A stretch of 64,000 nt of DNA from Roseibium aggregatum IAM 12614 (GCF_000168975.1 NZ_AAUW01000003.1:274748-338747), one strand, 5' to 3'; positions 1 through 9,299 are shown, counted from the first letter of the stretch. The notes: generated by a model not told the origin, from the letters alone. A program made the numbers and translations.

Positions 1-297
1 GGTGGCATGCGTTTGCGCCAGGTCCCGCTCGACATGAGTTTTGCCGAAGCCTTCAAGGTCCGCAACCCGGATGCCTACGAACGCCTGATCATGGACGTCA
101 TCCGTGGCAACCAGACCCTGTTCATGCGCCGCGACGAAGTCGACGCCGCCTGGGCATGGATCGATCCCATCCAGGCCGCATGGGCAGCCTCCAAGGAAAC
201 GCCGAAAGGCTACACCGCCGGCACCTGGGGCCCGTCCGCCTCTATCGCGCTGGTGGAGCGCGATGGCCGCACCTGGGCCGAAGACGACGGCACCTGA
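1..297 (+). CDS. zwf: Glucose-6-phosphate 1-dehydrogenase, C-terminal part (partial)
   Basis: The reading frame is open from the first base of the window, so this is the 3' end of a longer gene. The 98 visible residues match the C-terminus of glucose-6-phosphate dehydrogenase, including the stretch AYERLIMDVIRGNQTLF and the following FMRRDEVDAAW. The enzyme oxidises glucose 6-phosphate to 6-phosphogluconolactone with NADP and feeds the Entner-Doudoroff pathway. The next gene on the same strand is edd. Many alphaproteobacteria carry pgl between zwf and edd, but here no lactonase gene intervenes. The N-terminal cofactor domain lies outside the window. Confidence 0.93.
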   Translation, partial: GGMRLRQVPLDMSFAEAFKVRNPDAYERLIMDVIRGNQTLFMRRDEVDAAWAWIDPIQAAWAASKETPKGYTAGTWGPSASIALVERDGRTWAEDDGT

Positions 298-335
298 CAC
301 CTCTCGCGCAAGGCCCGGCCTTGCGCGTTTCCGGC

Positions 336-355
336 CTCTTAAATCGATTAGAGAG
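336..355. promoter_or_regulatory. LacI-type palindromic operator upstream of edd
   Basis: An imperfect 20-bp palindrome with the core AATCGATT and outer CTCT/AGAG arms lies about 80 bases before edd. Its central CG is typical of LacI-family operators. The same core flanked by TAAATCGATTTA recurs just before pgi at 6460-6471. CceR, the LacI-family regulator of central carbon metabolism known in Rhodobacter, is a candidate ligand. The regulator assignment is inference. Confidence 0.5.
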
Positions 356-436
356 CGGCGTGTCTGCCGCAATGCCCTATGTTACCGGACATAGACCCAG
401 CCAGGCCGCGGCGCGGCTAGCAAAGGATTTGAAACG

Positions 437-2257
437 ATGACCATCCAGGATCGCATTGGCGACGTCACCGAACGGATCGTCAAACGCAGTCACGACAGCC
501 GCTCAAGATATCTGGACCGGATCGGCAAGGCGGCCGAAAAGGGTCCCCAGCGCTCGCGCCTGTCCTGTGGCAACCTTGCGCACGGCTTTGCCGCCTGTGG
601 CCTGTCCGACAAGCAAGCTCTTTCCGGCGACGTGGTGCCGAACCTCGGCATCATCACCTCCTACAACGACATGCTGTCGGCCCATCAGCCCTATGAAACC
701 TACCCGGCCCTGATCCGCGAAGCCGCCCATGACGTCGGCGCGGTCGCGCAGGTGGCCGGGGGTGTTCCAGCCATGTGTGACGGTGTCACCCAGGGCCAGG
801 ACGGCATGGAACTGTCCCTGTTTTCCCGCGATGTGATCGCAATGGCCGCCGCCGTCGGCCTGTCGCACCAGATGTTCGATGCCGCGGTCTTTCTCGGCAT
901 CTGCGACAAGATCGTACCCGGCCTTGCGATCGCCGCCCTCTCCTTCGGCCATCTGCCGGCCGTATTCGTCCCGGCCGGCCCGATGCCGACCGGCATCTCC
1001 AACGACGAGAAGTCGAAGATCCGCCAGCTCTATGCCGAAGGCAAGGTCGGCCGCGATGCCCTTCTGGAAAGTGAATCCCGTGCCTACCATTCGCCGGGCA
1101 CCTGCACCTTCTACGGCACGGCCAATTCCAACCAGATGCTGATGGAGATCATGGGCCTGCATATGCCGGGCGCATCCTTCGTCAATCCGGGCACACCGCT
1201 GCGCGACGCCCTGACCCGGGAAGCTGCCAAACGCGCTATCGCGATTTCCGCGCTCGGCAACGAGTTCACGCCGGCAGGGGAAGTCATCAGCGAAAAGGCG
1301 ATCGTCAACGGCGTCGTCGGCCTGCACGCAACTGGCGGGTCCACCAACCACACCATGCATCTGGTGGCAATTGCAGCAGCTGCCGGCATCAAGCTGACCT
1401 GGGACGATATTTCCGACCTGTCCGACGTCGTGCCGCTTCTCGCCCGCGTCTATCCGAACGGCAAGGCCGACGTGAACCACTTCCAGGCCGCTGGTGGCCT
1501 CGCCTTCCTGATCCGCGAACTGTTGGGCGAAGGCTATCTGCACCGGGATGTGAAGACCGTCTACGGCACCGACCTGTCGGGCTACACCGTGGAAGCGAAA
1601 CTCGATGCCGACGGCAACGTCCGCCGTGAGGAAGTGCCTGAGGCATCCGGGGATGAGACGGTGCTGGCACCCGTCTCCAAGGCCTTCCAGCCGACCGGCG
1701 GGCTGAAGATGCTGACCGGCAACATGGGCAAGGCTGTCATCAAGATCTCGGCGGTTGCCAAGGAACGTCACATCATCGAGGCCCCTGCCCGCGTCTTCCA
1801 CGACCAGAACGACTTCCTGACCGCCTTCAACAACAAGGAACTGACCGGAGACGTTGCTGCCGTGGTCCGGTTCCAGGGCCCGAAGGCCATCGGCATGCCC
1901 GAGCTGCACAAGCTGACGCCGTGCCTTGGCATCCTGCAGGACCGCGGCCACAAGGTCGCCCTGATCACCGACGGCCGCATGTCCGGTGCGTCCGGCAAGG
2001 TGCCGGCGGCAATCCACGTGACCCCGGAAGCGGCTGCCGGAGGCCCCATCGCCCGGATCCGCGACGGCGACATGATCCGCGTCGATGCCGTCGCCGGAAC
2101 GCTGGAAGTGCTGGTTGATGAAGCCGAATTCAACGCCCGGCCGCTGGCCGAAGCGGATCTGAGCGAGAGCCACTTCGGCACCGGCCGGGACCTGTTCGCC
2201 GCCTTCCGCAGTGCTGTCGGCACGGCCGACACTGGCGCACATGTGTTCGGTGAGTAA
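437..2257 (+). CDS. edd: 6-phosphogluconate dehydratase
   Basis: This enzyme dehydrates 6-phosphogluconate to 2-keto-3-deoxy-6-phosphogluconate in the cytoplasmic Entner-Doudoroff pathway. The 606-residue length is normal for Edd of the IlvD/Edd family. Iron-sulfur cluster cysteines are visible in AMCDGVTQG (Cys114) and GICDKIVPG (Cys156), and the C-terminal half has the family stretch [14 protein letters not shown]. The start at 437 follows a weak AAAGGA ribosome site. It sits 140 bases after zwf and 121 bases before eda, all on one strand. A LacI-type palindrome in the zwf-edd gap suggests a separate regulated promoter. Confidence 0.97.
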   Translation: MTIQDRIGDVTERIVKRSHDSRSRYLDRIGKAAEKGPQRSRLSCGNLAHGFAACGLSDKQALSGDVVPNLGIITSYNDMLSAHQPYETYPALIREAAHDVGAVAQVAGGVPAMCDGVTQGQDGMELSLFSRDVIAMAAAVGLSHQMFDAAVFLGICDKIVPGLAIAALSFGHLPAVFVPAGPMPTGISNDEKSKIRQLYAEGKVGRDALLESESRAYHSPGTCTFYGTANSNQMLMEIMGLHMPGASFVNPGTPLRDALTREAAKRAIAISALGNEFTPAGEVISEKAIVNGVVGLHATGGSTNHTMHLVAIAAAAGIKLTWDDISDLSDVVPLLARVYPNGKADVNHFQAAGGLAFLIRELLGEGYLHRDVKTVYGTDLSGYTVEAKLDADGNVRREEVPEASGDETVLAPVSKAFQPTGGLKMLTGNMGKAVIKISAVAKERHIIEAPARVFHDQNDFLTAFNNKELTGDVAAVVRFQGPKAIGMPELHKLTPCLGILQDRGHKVALITDGRMSGASGKVPAAIHVTPEAAAGGPIARIRDGDMIRVDAVAGTLEVLVDEAEFNARPLAEADLSESHFGTGRDLFAAFRSAVGTADTGAHVFGE

Positions 2258-2378
2258 GGATCAGGCCCAGACCGGTGAGATGACCGGACCGGCCAGGTGA
2301 ATTTGGCACGATAGATTTTGCGATCCGCTTCGGCTGTGGCAGATGCAGGCGCGACAAGAAAGAGATTTTGGAGGCGAC

Positions 2379-3017
2379 ATGGCCCAGGACATTGAAAAGA
2401 TCGAGAAGGTAATGTGCGCGGCACCGGTGATCCCGGTGCTGATCGTGGAAGATCCCAAGAAGGCCGTTCCCATGGCCGAGGCGCTTGTGCGCGGCGGCCT
2501 TCCGGCCATCGAGATCACGCTGCGCACGGCTCATGCCCTGGAAGCGATCAACGCCGTCAACGAACACGTGGAAGGCGCAATTGTCGGCGCCGGGACTGTG
2601 CTGGACGGCAAGCAATATGACGCCGCCGTTTCTGCCGGTGCCCGCTTCATCGTCTCGCCTGGCGCGACCGCAAACCTCCTGGATGCCGCCGACCAGCACA
2701 GCGTGCCGCTGCTTCCGGGCGCAGCGACCGCTTCGGAAGTCATGTTCCTGCTGGAGCGCGGCTATGAGCGGTTGAAATTCTTCCCGGCCGAACAGGCAGG
2801 CGGCGCGTCTTATCTCAAGTCCCTGTCCTCGCCTCTGGCCGCGGCCAAGTTCTGCCCCACAGGCGGCGTCAGCCTCGACAAGGCTCCGGACTATCTGAAA
2901 CTGCCGAACGTTCTCTGCGTTGGCGGTTCCTGGATTGCGGATGCCAAGGCAATTGCAGCGGACGACTGGTCCGGGATCGAAGCACGCGCAAAGGCAGCAG
3001 CGGCGCTCAAGATCTGA
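2379..3017 (+). CDS. eda: KDPG aldolase (2-dehydro-3-deoxy-phosphogluconate aldolase)
   Basis: This aldolase cleaves KDPG to pyruvate and glyceraldehyde 3-phosphate, completing the Entner-Doudoroff pathway begun by the preceding edd. The 212-residue protein has the active-site Glu45 in EITLRT and the Schiff-base Lys133 in RLKFFPAE, with a GAGTVLDG loop between them. I chose the ATG at 2379 because GGAGG-like bases lie 6 to 9 bases upstream. An in-frame ATG at 2343 would add 12 residues with no family match. A strong hairpin terminator follows the gene. Confidence 0.96.
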   Translation: MAQDIEKIEKVMCAAPVIPVLIVEDPKKAVPMAEALVRGGLPAIEITLRTAHALEAINAVNEHVEGAIVGAGTVLDGKQYDAAVSAGARFIVSPGATANLLDAADQHSVPLLPGAATASEVMFLLERGYERLKFFPAEQAGGASYLKSLSSPLAAAKFCPTGGVSLDKAPDYLKLPNVLCVGGSWIADAKAIAADDWSGIEARAKAAAALKI

Positions 3018-3067
3018 ATAGCGAGCAGTCTCCGGGCAGCAGGCGGCCGGAATGCCGTTTACAAACG

Positions 3068-3104
3068 AAAAGAGCCGGGCGACAGATCGCCCGGCTCTTT
3101 TTCA
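3068..3104. terminator. Bidirectional terminator between eda and csbD-like gene
   Basis: AAAAGAGCCGGGC pairs with GCCCGGCTCTTTTT around an 8-base loop. It has A-run and T-run on opposite sides, so it can stop transcription from both convergent genes. Confidence 0.88.
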
Positions 3105-3116
3105 TCTGTACGACGA

Positions 3117-3314
3117 TTAGTGGCGGCTTGCCCACTCATCGACTTCGCGCTCTGCTTCTTCGCGCGACTTGCCGTAGAGCTCCTGGATCTTGCCGGCAAG
3201 CTGATCGCGATTGCCTTCGATCCGGTCCAGATCGTCTTTGGTAAGCTTGCCCCACTGTTCCTGGGCCTTACCTTTAACCTGTTTCCAGTTGCCTTCGATG
3301 ATATCCCAATTCAT
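3117..3314 (-). CDS. CsbD family stress protein
   Basis: This 65-residue acidic, helical protein begins MNWDIIEGNWKQVKGKAQ and continues with WGKLTKDDLDRIEGNRDQL, the hallmark of the CsbD/YjbJ family. The family is induced by general stress in several bacteria, and its molecular role is not settled. A good AAAGGAGAAG ribosome site precedes the start. It lies beside a PRC-barrel protein gene on the same strand, an association seen often in Hyphomicrobiales. Function beyond family membership is unknown. Confidence 0.9.
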   Translation of the reverse strand: MNWDIIEGNWKQVKGKAQEQWGKLTKDDLDRIEGNRDQLAGKIQELYGKSREEAEREVDEWASRH

Positions 3315-3521
3315 GTCGCTTCTCCTTTGATGAGCCGCCGGTCAAATGGTTTCCACTTGCTCCGGTCGGTTGTTGCGGGGCTGCAGGGTCTCAACGTCCT
3401 GACAGCGGCATTCGAACCACCTGTCCGGAAGTGCCTCCGCATCAGCCCCGGTTGGGAAATCGCCTGTTTGGGCGATTGGCCTGGCTGCATGAACGGATTG
3501 CCCAGGCAGCCAGGGCTTGGA

Positions 3522-4373
3522 TTATTGAGCCGCTTCGTAAGTCGGCAGCGCTTCAAGCTGCTCCTTGGTGGCACCCACGTAGATACGCAGGTCGTCGCCG
3601 CTATCTTCACGGATGATCTGCAGTTCGTCGAACGTCATGGCGACCGGCTTTTCGCCGATACCCAGGAAGCCGCCGATGTCCATGACCACCTTCTGGATCT
3701 GACCGTCTTCGGAGATCACGAGCTGGTCGATTTCGCCGATGTCTTCGTCATTGGCGTCATAGACACTCGCTTCCTGAAGATCTTCCGCAGTCAGTTCGGA
3801 AATGACAGCTTCCTTGTAGCCTTCGCGCTCAACGTCTGCACGCGGCAGCATCGGGCGGCTTGCAGCACTGCCTTCGGCGTTCGAGTCGGCCATTTTGGTG
3901 GCTTCAGAAGGTTCTGAAGAACGGTTCGGGTTTTCATAGGCTTCGGCGCTGGTCAGAACGTCCTTGTTGGCGTTGACCACCAGGAAGAAGCTCTCGGCGT
4001 CATCCTGCTCGCGAACCACCTTGAGCTGATCCATCGGCAGGGCGATATCCTTCTCGCCAATTCCGATGAAGCCGCCGACACCCAGAACGACTGCCTTCAC
4101 CGAGCCGTCGAAGCTGAGGATGACATCATCGACTTCGCCGATGTCGTCCCATTCCTTTTCTTCATCGGCCCGCGCCTGATACTCGTCGCTGAACCGGTCG
4201 TAGTTCTCCTCGACAGAGTAGATACGCATGCCGATCAGATCGGAAGCAAGAAATTCGCTGGTAGCGGCTGCATCCGTATACTTGTATGTTTGCAGCGCTT
4301 TTACTTGTTCAGCCGCGTAAATTGATGTTGTCAGCATCAAGGACATAGCGGTAGCGGTGATAATCCGTTTCAT
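3522..4373 (-). CDS. Exported protein with two PRC-barrel domains
   Basis: The 283-residue protein starts with a signal peptide (MKRIITATAMSLMLTTSIYA, cleavage near residue 20). It then has two PRC-barrel-like repeats. The first contains DIGEVDDVILSFDGSVKAVV and GVGGFIGIGEKDIALP, and the second contains DIGEIDQLVISEDGQIQKVV and DIGGFLGIGEKPVAMT. A linker rich in Ser, Glu and Ala separates them. The ATG at 4373 has a GAGAGGA ribosome site; the longer frame to 4463 has no signal peptide at its start. A periplasmic location follows from the signal peptide. The function is unknown, but the CsbD neighbour suggests an envelope stress role. Confidence 0.82.
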   Translation of the reverse strand: MKRIITATAMSLMLTTSIYAAEQVKALQTYKYTDAAATSEFLASDLIGMRIYSVEENYDRFSDEYQARADEEKEWDDIGEVDDVILSFDGSVKAVVLGVGGFIGIGEKDIALPMDQLKVVREQDDAESFFLVVNANKDVLTSAEAYENPNRSSEPSEATKMADSNAEGSAASRPMLPRADVEREGYKEAVISELTAEDLQEASVYDANDEDIGEIDQLVISEDGQIQKVVMDIGGFLGIGEKPVAMTFDELQIIREDSGDDLRIYVGATKEQLEALPTYEAAQ

Positions 4374-4692
4374 AATGTTATATCCTCTCACATTTATTTC
4401 ACACGCCAGCAACATCAGTATTTCTGTTGATGAGACAGTTACTGTGAGAACCACCGAGCACAAAAGAAGTTCCGGTCAAAAAACTATTTTTTAAAAAATC
4501 GAGCATCCCCTTTGCAAACGCCAGTGGATCATGCACGGCACTCCGCTGGAGACCGGCGCTCAAGATACAGCTTCTCCATTTGGGGTCAGATATTCGCTCC
4601 GCAGGGCACTCGTTTGCAGGCAAGTGAGATGGAAAGCCCTGGTGAGAGAACGCCCAGGTCAGGCTGACAAGATCAGGTCAGGTCAGGTCAGG
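4374..4692. other. Intergenic region with a pentanucleotide tandem repeat
   Basis: No gene is supported in these 319 bases. The half next to the PRC-barrel gene is AT-rich and should hold its promoter. At 4674-4696 the five-base unit AGGTC is repeated almost five times and runs into the stop codon of the PilZ gene. Confidence 0.6.
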
Positions 4693-4696
4693 TCAG
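4674..4696. repeat. Five-base tandem repeat at the end of the PilZ gene
   Basis: The unit AGGTC (CCTGA on the coding strand) is present in about four and a half direct copies. The first TGA of the tract, at 4693-4695, is the stop codon of the PilZ gene, so changes in copy number would mostly fall after the stop. Confidence 0.75.
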
Positions 4697-5301
4697 GCGT
4701 CCTGCTGCTCTTCCGAGTCCACGTCGGTATCGTCGTCGCTCTCGCCGTCCTCGTCATCCTGCTCGAGCGTCCTGTCCCACAGAAGACGCAACCCGGCCGA
4801 GGTGTCGTTGCGCCACGCAAATTCGGCAACAACCGCCCTGTCGAATTTCCTCATCGTCAGCAGCACTTCCTCGGGAAGCGCCGTCAATCCCTTGGCGGTT
4901 ATCCGGCAACCGTTCTTGCCTGCATCGACAATCGTGCCACTGATTTCCGTAATTCCGTCGAAGTCTGCGATCTTGACCGGAATGCTGACGTTGTTCCGCT
5001 TTTCCCGGCGCTTGTCCGAAACGGATGTTTCGTTCTTGGAGAAGACGACCGCCGCGTCACTGCCTTTTACGGACGTAACATGGGCCTTGAAAAGCTTTGC
5101 CGCGTCCTTGGGACGGATACCGATATTTTTATAGAGTTCGCCGATGTCCGGCGAGGTCAACCGAAAACCCCATTCGCTGACATTTGACGCAACGGCGTTG
5201 ATCACCGACAGATTGTCGAAATCAACCACGAGGACTTCTTCCTCGGCATCCGGTTGATCGAGCAGATGGGCCAAACCATGTAATTTGTTCTCGGAACTCA
5301 T
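4693..5301 (-). CDS. PilZ domain protein (putative c-di-GMP receptor)
   Basis: The C-terminal half (about residues 95-175) reads as a PilZ domain: R98xxxR102 in DKRREKRNNVSIPVKI is followed by GTIVDAGKNGCRI. PilZ domains bind cyclic di-GMP through RxxxR and a (D/N)xSxxG motif. Here the second motif is DxGxxG (126-131), so the serine is replaced and binding needs testing. The N-terminal 90 residues form an extra domain beginning VLVVDFDNLSVINAVASNVSEWG. The last 25 residues are strongly acidic (EQDDEDGESDDDTDVDSEE). No export signal is seen. Confidence 0.8.
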   Translation of the reverse strand: MSSENKLHGLAHLLDQPDAEEEVLVVDFDNLSVINAVASNVSEWGFRLTSPDIGELYKNIGIRPKDAAKLFKAHVTSVKGSDAAVVFSKNETSVSDKRREKRNNVSIPVKIADFDGITEISGTIVDAGKNGCRITAKGLTALPEEVLLTMRKFDRAVVAEFAWRNDTSAGLRLLWDRTLEQDDEDGESDDDTDVDSEEQQDA

Positions 5302-5542
5302 AGATTCGGTTTACCTTCAGGAAACTTTCATTTCACTTAAAACAATGCCGTTTCCAGGTTAAATTGGCGCTGTTTTCCGCCAGGTTTTCACATAGTGGCT
5401 TTCACCGCCCAGGCAACATGAGCAAATTTTCCTATTGGCGAGCGCATCAAAAGCGCGCTTAGGTAGTCCACGCCCATTCGTGCAGCTCTTTTGCCATGGG
5501 CGCCCCTCGACCTGCCTTGCCCCCCTTACGCAGGAGTTTCCC

Positions 5543-6334
5543 ATGGCAAAACTTATCGGACTGGCATTTGCGGCTGCCGCAAGCATTGGTTTTCTGGCGC
5601 AAGCACATGCAGAAGAATTGTGCCAGGGCTTCGGCCCTCAAACGCCACGCGACATCACCCAGACCGCCGGGTTGAACACATCCTCGGTCTCGATTGCACC
5701 GTCCGCCGACAAATTGAACCTGTGCAACATCCACACGCACACGAATGCCGAACACAAAGGCCCAGGCTTTACCGTTTTTGCCGGTGACGGCGAACATGGC
5801 GGCTATCAGTGTAATGAAACCGCCGAGCTGACTGAGGCCGAGCTGAAGGCACCTGCCAGCTCAGCCTTCAAGGGAGTGAAGCCCGGCGACACGATTGAAG
5901 TCCACTGGGTCTACACTTCCTGCAACGCCACACCCGGCAAGGGCCTCGGCTCCTGCCTGAGTGATGCCTGCGCCAACCCGCAGCTTCGGGTCGAAGCGCA
6001 GGTCTTCCTGGTGGTGAACGATGCAGACGCCCTGAATTTTCTCGACTTCGCCTACGACGGTAACATCGTGAATGGCCTGCACCAGCCCAAGGCCCTGCCG
6101 GAGGGAACGGGCACACCCGTCACCTTCATCGGGTCGACGACAGGCCCCAGCTACACACAGTCAACCTGTTCTCCGCTGCAAGTGACCTGGAGCGTGAAAC
6201 CGCAATGTGCCAAGCTGGATATCAACTCGCTCAACGCCTGGGCGGAACAAGGCAATGTCTTCAAGGAAGACTATTCCCACGGCGTCCGCCAACTGGTCAC
6301 CGCGCCTGAATTGCTGGCCCCGATCGCCAACTGA
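5543..6334 (+). CDS. Delta-class carbonic anhydrase, exported
   Basis: The 263-residue precursor has a signal peptide (MAKLIGLAFAAAASIGFLAQ, cleavage after AHA near residue 23). The mature part starts with the FGPQTPRDI block and contains CNIHTHTNAEHKGPGF (Cys61, His64, His66) and EVHWVYTSC (His121), the pattern of delta-class carbonic anhydrases first known from diatoms. These histidines are the likely zinc ligands. It would interconvert CO2 and bicarbonate in the periplasm. The ATG at 5543 has an AGGAG site 6 bases upstream; the longer upstream frame would bury the signal peptide. It is a single gene, with pgi following after 149 bases. Confidence 0.78.
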   Translation: MAKLIGLAFAAAASIGFLAQAHAEELCQGFGPQTPRDITQTAGLNTSSVSIAPSADKLNLCNIHTHTNAEHKGPGFTVFAGDGEHGGYQCNETAELTEAELKAPASSAFKGVKPGDTIEVHWVYTSCNATPGKGLGSCLSDACANPQLRVEAQVFLVVNDADALNFLDFAYDGNIVNGLHQPKALPEGTGTPVTFIGSTTGPSYTQSTCSPLQVTWSVKPQCAKLDINSLNAWAEQGNVFKEDYSHGVRQLVTAPELLAPIAN

Positions 6335-6458
6335 CCGGCCCTCCGCCGCCGGCAACCTCCTCTGCGTTTCCGGCGGCGCCTGCTCCAGAATTTCCTCTCC
6401 CGCTCGATGGATGGGTATGTTAATGGATGCCCTGCGCAACGGGCGCGTAACCAGGCCG

Positions 6459-6475
6459 CTAAATCGATTTAAGAG
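6459..6475. promoter_or_regulatory. LacI-type palindromic operator overlapping the pgi ribosome site
   Basis: The perfect 12-bp palindrome TAAATCGATTTA (6460-6471) is followed directly by the AAGAGG ribosome-binding bases of pgi. The core equals that of the site before edd at 336-355, implying a shared regulator. Which protein binds is inference. Confidence 0.5.
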
Positions 6476-6483
6476 GATTGTTC

Positions 6484-8106
6484 ATGGCGCTAGAAGCAGC
6501 ATTTGAGGCTCTCAACCAGCACGCGGAACAATTGGAAGGCACATCTCTTCGGCAACTCTTTGCAGCCGACCCCGCTCGGTTCGAGACGTTCTCCGCCAAA
6601 ACAGACGACCTGTTGCTCGACTACTCCAAGTCCCGGATCGACGCCAAGGCGCTCGACCTGCTCATCGGCCTTGCTCGCGCCGCAGATGTGGAAGGCAAAC
6701 GTGCGGCCATGTTTGCCGGCGAAAAGATCAATGGCACCGAACAGCGGGCCGTTCTGCACACGGCCCTGCGCAACCAGTCCGACCAGCCGGTACTGGTCGA
6801 CGGTGAAGATGTGATGCCCGATGTGCGGGCGGTTCTGGCGGCCATGGCCGATTTTGCCGAAGCCGTCCGCTCCGGCGACCTGACGTCTTCCACCGGCGAT
6901 GCGTTCACCGATGTCGTTAACATCGGCATTGGCGGCTCGGATCTCGGGCCGGTCATGACCACCATTGCCCTGAGCCCTTACCATGACGGCCCCGAGCTGC
7001 ACTACGTCTCGAACGTCGACGGCGCCCATATTGCCGATACGCTGGAAAAACTCGACCCGGCCACGACGCTGATCATCGTCGCCTCCAAGACCTTCACCAC
7101 TATCGAAACCATGACGAACGCGCAGACCGCGCGCAAATGGATCGCCGGCGCACTTGGGGAAGACGCTGTCGGCGACCACTTCGCCGCCGTTTCGACGGCG
7201 CTCGACAAGGTCGCAGCCTTCGGCATCGATGAGAGCCGCGTCTTCGGTTTCTGGGACTGGGTCGGCGGGCGCTATTCCGTCTGGTCGGCCATCGGTCTAC
7301 CCCTGATGATCGCCATCGGACCGGATGCCTTCACAGACTTCCTGTCCGGCGCCCACGCGATGGACACCCACTTCGCAGAAACCCCGCTTGAGCAGAACCT
7401 GCCGGTACTGATGGCTTTGGTCGGCGTCTGGAACCGCGATGTGCTGGGCTATTCCACCCGCGCCGTCCTACCCTACGACCAGCGCCTGTCGCGCCTGCCT
7501 GCCTATCTGCAGCAGCTCGACATGGAATCGAACGGCAAGCGCGTGAAGCTGGACGGCAGCCCCGTGACGCAGGAAACCGGACCGCTTGTCTGGGGTGAAC
7601 CCGGCACCAATGGTCAGCATGCGTTTTACCAGCTGCTGCATCAGGGCACGACCGTCATACCCTGTGAATTTCTGATCGCCGCAAACGGCCATGAGGAAGA
7701 CCTGAAGCACCATCATGATCTTCTGGTCGCAAACTGTCTGGCCCAGTCCGAAGCCCTGATGCTGGGCCGGACGCTTGAAGAGGCAAAGGCCCTGCTCAGC
7801 GCGTCCGGTATGGCTTCAAGCGAAGTGGACCGTCTGGCACCGCACAAGGTCTTTCCGGGCGACAGGCCGTCGATAACCCTGGTCTACGACCAGTTGACGC
7901 CCTTCGCGCTCGGCCGCCTGATCGCCCTTTACGAACACCGGGTTTTCGTCGAAGGCGCCATCTGGGGAATCAACTCGTTCGACCAGTGGGGCGTGGAATT
8001 GGGCAAGGAGCTGGCCACCGCTCTACTGCCGATGGTCAAGGGCGAAGTCTCCGCGGAATCCAAGGACGCCTCCACCAAAGGCTTGCTTGCCGCCCTGAAA
8101 AGTTGA
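6484..8106 (+). CDS. pgi: Glucose-6-phosphate isomerase
   Basis: This enzyme interconverts glucose 6-phosphate and fructose 6-phosphate in the cytoplasm. In an Entner-Doudoroff organism it mainly serves gluconeogenic and cyclic flux back to glucose 6-phosphate. The 540 residues contain the substrate loops [14 protein letters not shown] and [12 protein letters not shown], plus [10 protein letters not shown] and the C-terminal [14 protein letters not shown] block with its catalytic lysine. ATG 6484 has AAGAGG seven bases upstream; a TTG two codons earlier is less likely. The palindrome overlapping the ribosome site links its control to edd. Confidence 0.97.
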   Translation: MALEAAFEALNQHAEQLEGTSLRQLFAADPARFETFSAKTDDLLLDYSKSRIDAKALDLLIGLARAADVEGKRAAMFAGEKINGTEQRAVLHTALRNQSDQPVLVDGEDVMPDVRAVLAAMADFAEAVRSGDLTSSTGDAFTDVVNIGIGGSDLGPVMTTIALSPYHDGPELHYVSNVDGAHIADTLEKLDPATTLIIVASKTFTTIETMTNAQTARKWIAGALGEDAVGDHFAAVSTALDKVAAFGIDESRVFGFWDWVGGRYSVWSAIGLPLMIAIGPDAFTDFLSGAHAMDTHFAETPLEQNLPVLMALVGVWNRDVLGYSTRAVLPYDQRLSRLPAYLQQLDMESNGKRVKLDGSPVTQETGPLVWGEPGTNGQHAFYQLLHQGTTVIPCEFLIAANGHEEDLKHHHDLLVANCLAQSEALMLGRTLEEAKALLSASGMASSEVDRLAPHKVFPGDRPSITLVYDQLTPFALGRLIALYEHRVFVEGAIWGINSFDQWGVELGKELATALLPMVKGEVSAESKDASTKGLLAALKS

Positions 8107-8338
8107 TTTGGGAACCAGACATTCGTTTACGCGTTAAAAGGTGAGGCGATCTCGTCATAATTTTGCCCAAGCGACCCTATCTGGTTCACATCGTTGAAGA
8201 ACTCTTCTTGCGATTCACGATAAAGAAGGGCTTGCTGTCGCAAACAGAGATTGCCCCAACGTGCAAAGCAGCTTAGGCTTGGAAAGATTTTATACATTCG
8301 ACCCGCCGTGGATGCGGTCCGAGAGGGAGACTGATTTC

Positions 8339-8608
8339 ATGAAAAAACTCGTTCTGCTCGCAGCAGTTGGCCTTGCCCTGGCGGGCTGCCAATCGGATAG
8401 CCAGCGCGACCGAGCCCTCGTAGGCGGCGGTCTTGGCGCGGCAACCGGTGCAGCAATCGGTGCTGCGGCAACCGGCGATGTCGGCGGTGCGCTGGTTGGT
8501 GGTGCAATCGGTGCGGCCGGTGGTGCCATCGTTGGCAGCGCGACGACACCGAAGAACTGCGTCGCTTACGACCGCTACGGCAATCCATACCGGGTCGCTT
8601 GCCCGTAA
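8339..8608 (+). CDS. Glycine-zipper lipoprotein, tandem copy 1
   Basis: This 89-residue lipoprotein has a short signal and the lipobox LAGC (Cys17). A conserved QSDSQRDRALVGGGLGAATG block follows, then a long Gly/Ala zipper made of GAAIGAA-type repeats, and a C-terminal cap TTPKNCVAYDRYGNPYRVAC. Such glycine-zipper segments insert in or span membranes and resemble those of 17-kDa surface antigens. A GAGAGGGAG ribosome site precedes ATG 8339. It is the first of four similar genes in a row. Function is unknown; an outer-membrane structural or stress role is plausible. Confidence 0.82.
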   Translation: MKKLVLLAAVGLALAGCQSDSQRDRALVGGGLGAATGAAIGAAATGDVGGALVGGAIGAAGGAIVGSATTPKNCVAYDRYGNPYRVACP

Positions 8609-8658
8609 CAGAGAGCGATCCTTTTTCGTTTCGGTACGATACCGTTGGGAAGAAAACT

Positions 8659-8928
8659 ATGAAGAAACTCCTTCTGATTGCCGCTTCGGCCGCATTTCTG
8701 GCAGGGTGTCAGTCTGACAGTCAAAGAGACCGTGCGCTGGTTGGCGGTGGTCTCGGCGCGGCAACCGGTGCCGTGATCGGTGCCGCCGCCGGTAACGGCG
8801 TCGGCCCGGCACTCGCCGGTGCGGCAATCGGTGCAGCAGGCGGTGCCATCGTCGGGTCTGCAACGACGCCCAAGAACTGCGTCGCCTATGACCGGTATGG
8901 CAACCCGTATCGCGTCGCCTGCCCCTGA
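8659..8928 (+). CDS. Glycine-zipper lipoprotein, tandem copy 2
   Basis: Paralogue of the preceding gene, also 89 residues, with lipobox LAGC at Cys17. It shares the QSDSQRDRALVGGGLGAATG block and the cap TTPKNCVAYDRYGNPYRVAC. Its zipper differs from copy 1 in the centre (GAAAGNGVGPALAGAAIGAA). The start at 8659 follows GGGAAGA. Only 50 bases separate it from copy 1, so they are probably co-transcribed. The near-identical ends with a changing middle suggest duplication followed by drift. Confidence 0.82.
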   Translation: MKKLLLIAASAAFLAGCQSDSQRDRALVGGGLGAATGAVIGAAAGNGVGPALAGAAIGAAGGAIVGSATTPKNCVAYDRYGNPYRVACP

Positions 8929-8971
8929 TCTCAATTGACCTGAGCCAGTCAGGTCTTCACAGGTTTACGAA

Positions 8972-9241
8972 ATGAAAAAGATCCTGCTGGTGGCCCTCGC
9001 AGCCGCTGCCCTTGCTGGTTGTCAATCGAGCAGCCAGAGAGACCGTGCGCTGGTTGGCGGCGGCCTTGGTGCCGCAACCGGTGCCATTGTCGGCGCTGCT
9101 GCCGGTGCCGGTGCTGCTCCGGTTCTTGCTGGCGCCGCCATCGGTGCCGCAGGTGGTGCCGTGATCGGCGCTGCGACCACCCCAAAGAACTGCGTGGCAC
9201 ACGACCGCTATGGCAACCCATATCGAGTCGCCTGCCCGTAA
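8972..9241 (+). CDS. Glycine-zipper lipoprotein, tandem copy 3
   Basis: Third paralogue, again 89 residues, with lipobox LAGC at Cys17 and zipper GAAAGAGAAPVLAGAAIGAA. The cap reads TTPKNCVAHDRYGNPYRVAC, with one Tyr to His change. It lies 43 bases after copy 2 on the same strand. A hairpin at 9242-9272 and a stronger rho-independent terminator at 9300-9340 follow, so copies 1 to 3 look like one transcription unit. Confidence 0.82.
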   Translation: MKKILLVALAAAALAGCQSSSQRDRALVGGGLGAATGAIVGAAAGAGAAPVLAGAAIGAAGGAVIGAATTPKNCVAHDRYGNPYRVACP

Positions 9242-9272
9242 CGTCTGCAGTTCCCTTGCCTTACTGCAGACG
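9242..9272 (+). other. Hairpin directly after the third lipoprotein gene
   Basis: CGTCTGCAG pairs perfectly with CTGCAGACG around a 13-base loop right after the stop codon. No T-run follows, so it may stabilise the mRNA end instead of terminating transcription. Confidence 0.5.
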
Positions 9273-9299
9273 GGAGCGACCACACTTTGCGACTGATAC

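Noticed and set aside
503..2242. Long minus-strand open frame of 579 codons opposite edd
   Set aside because: It is fully antisense to a clear edd gene, has low-complexity composition and no family motif; high GC makes such shadow frames common.
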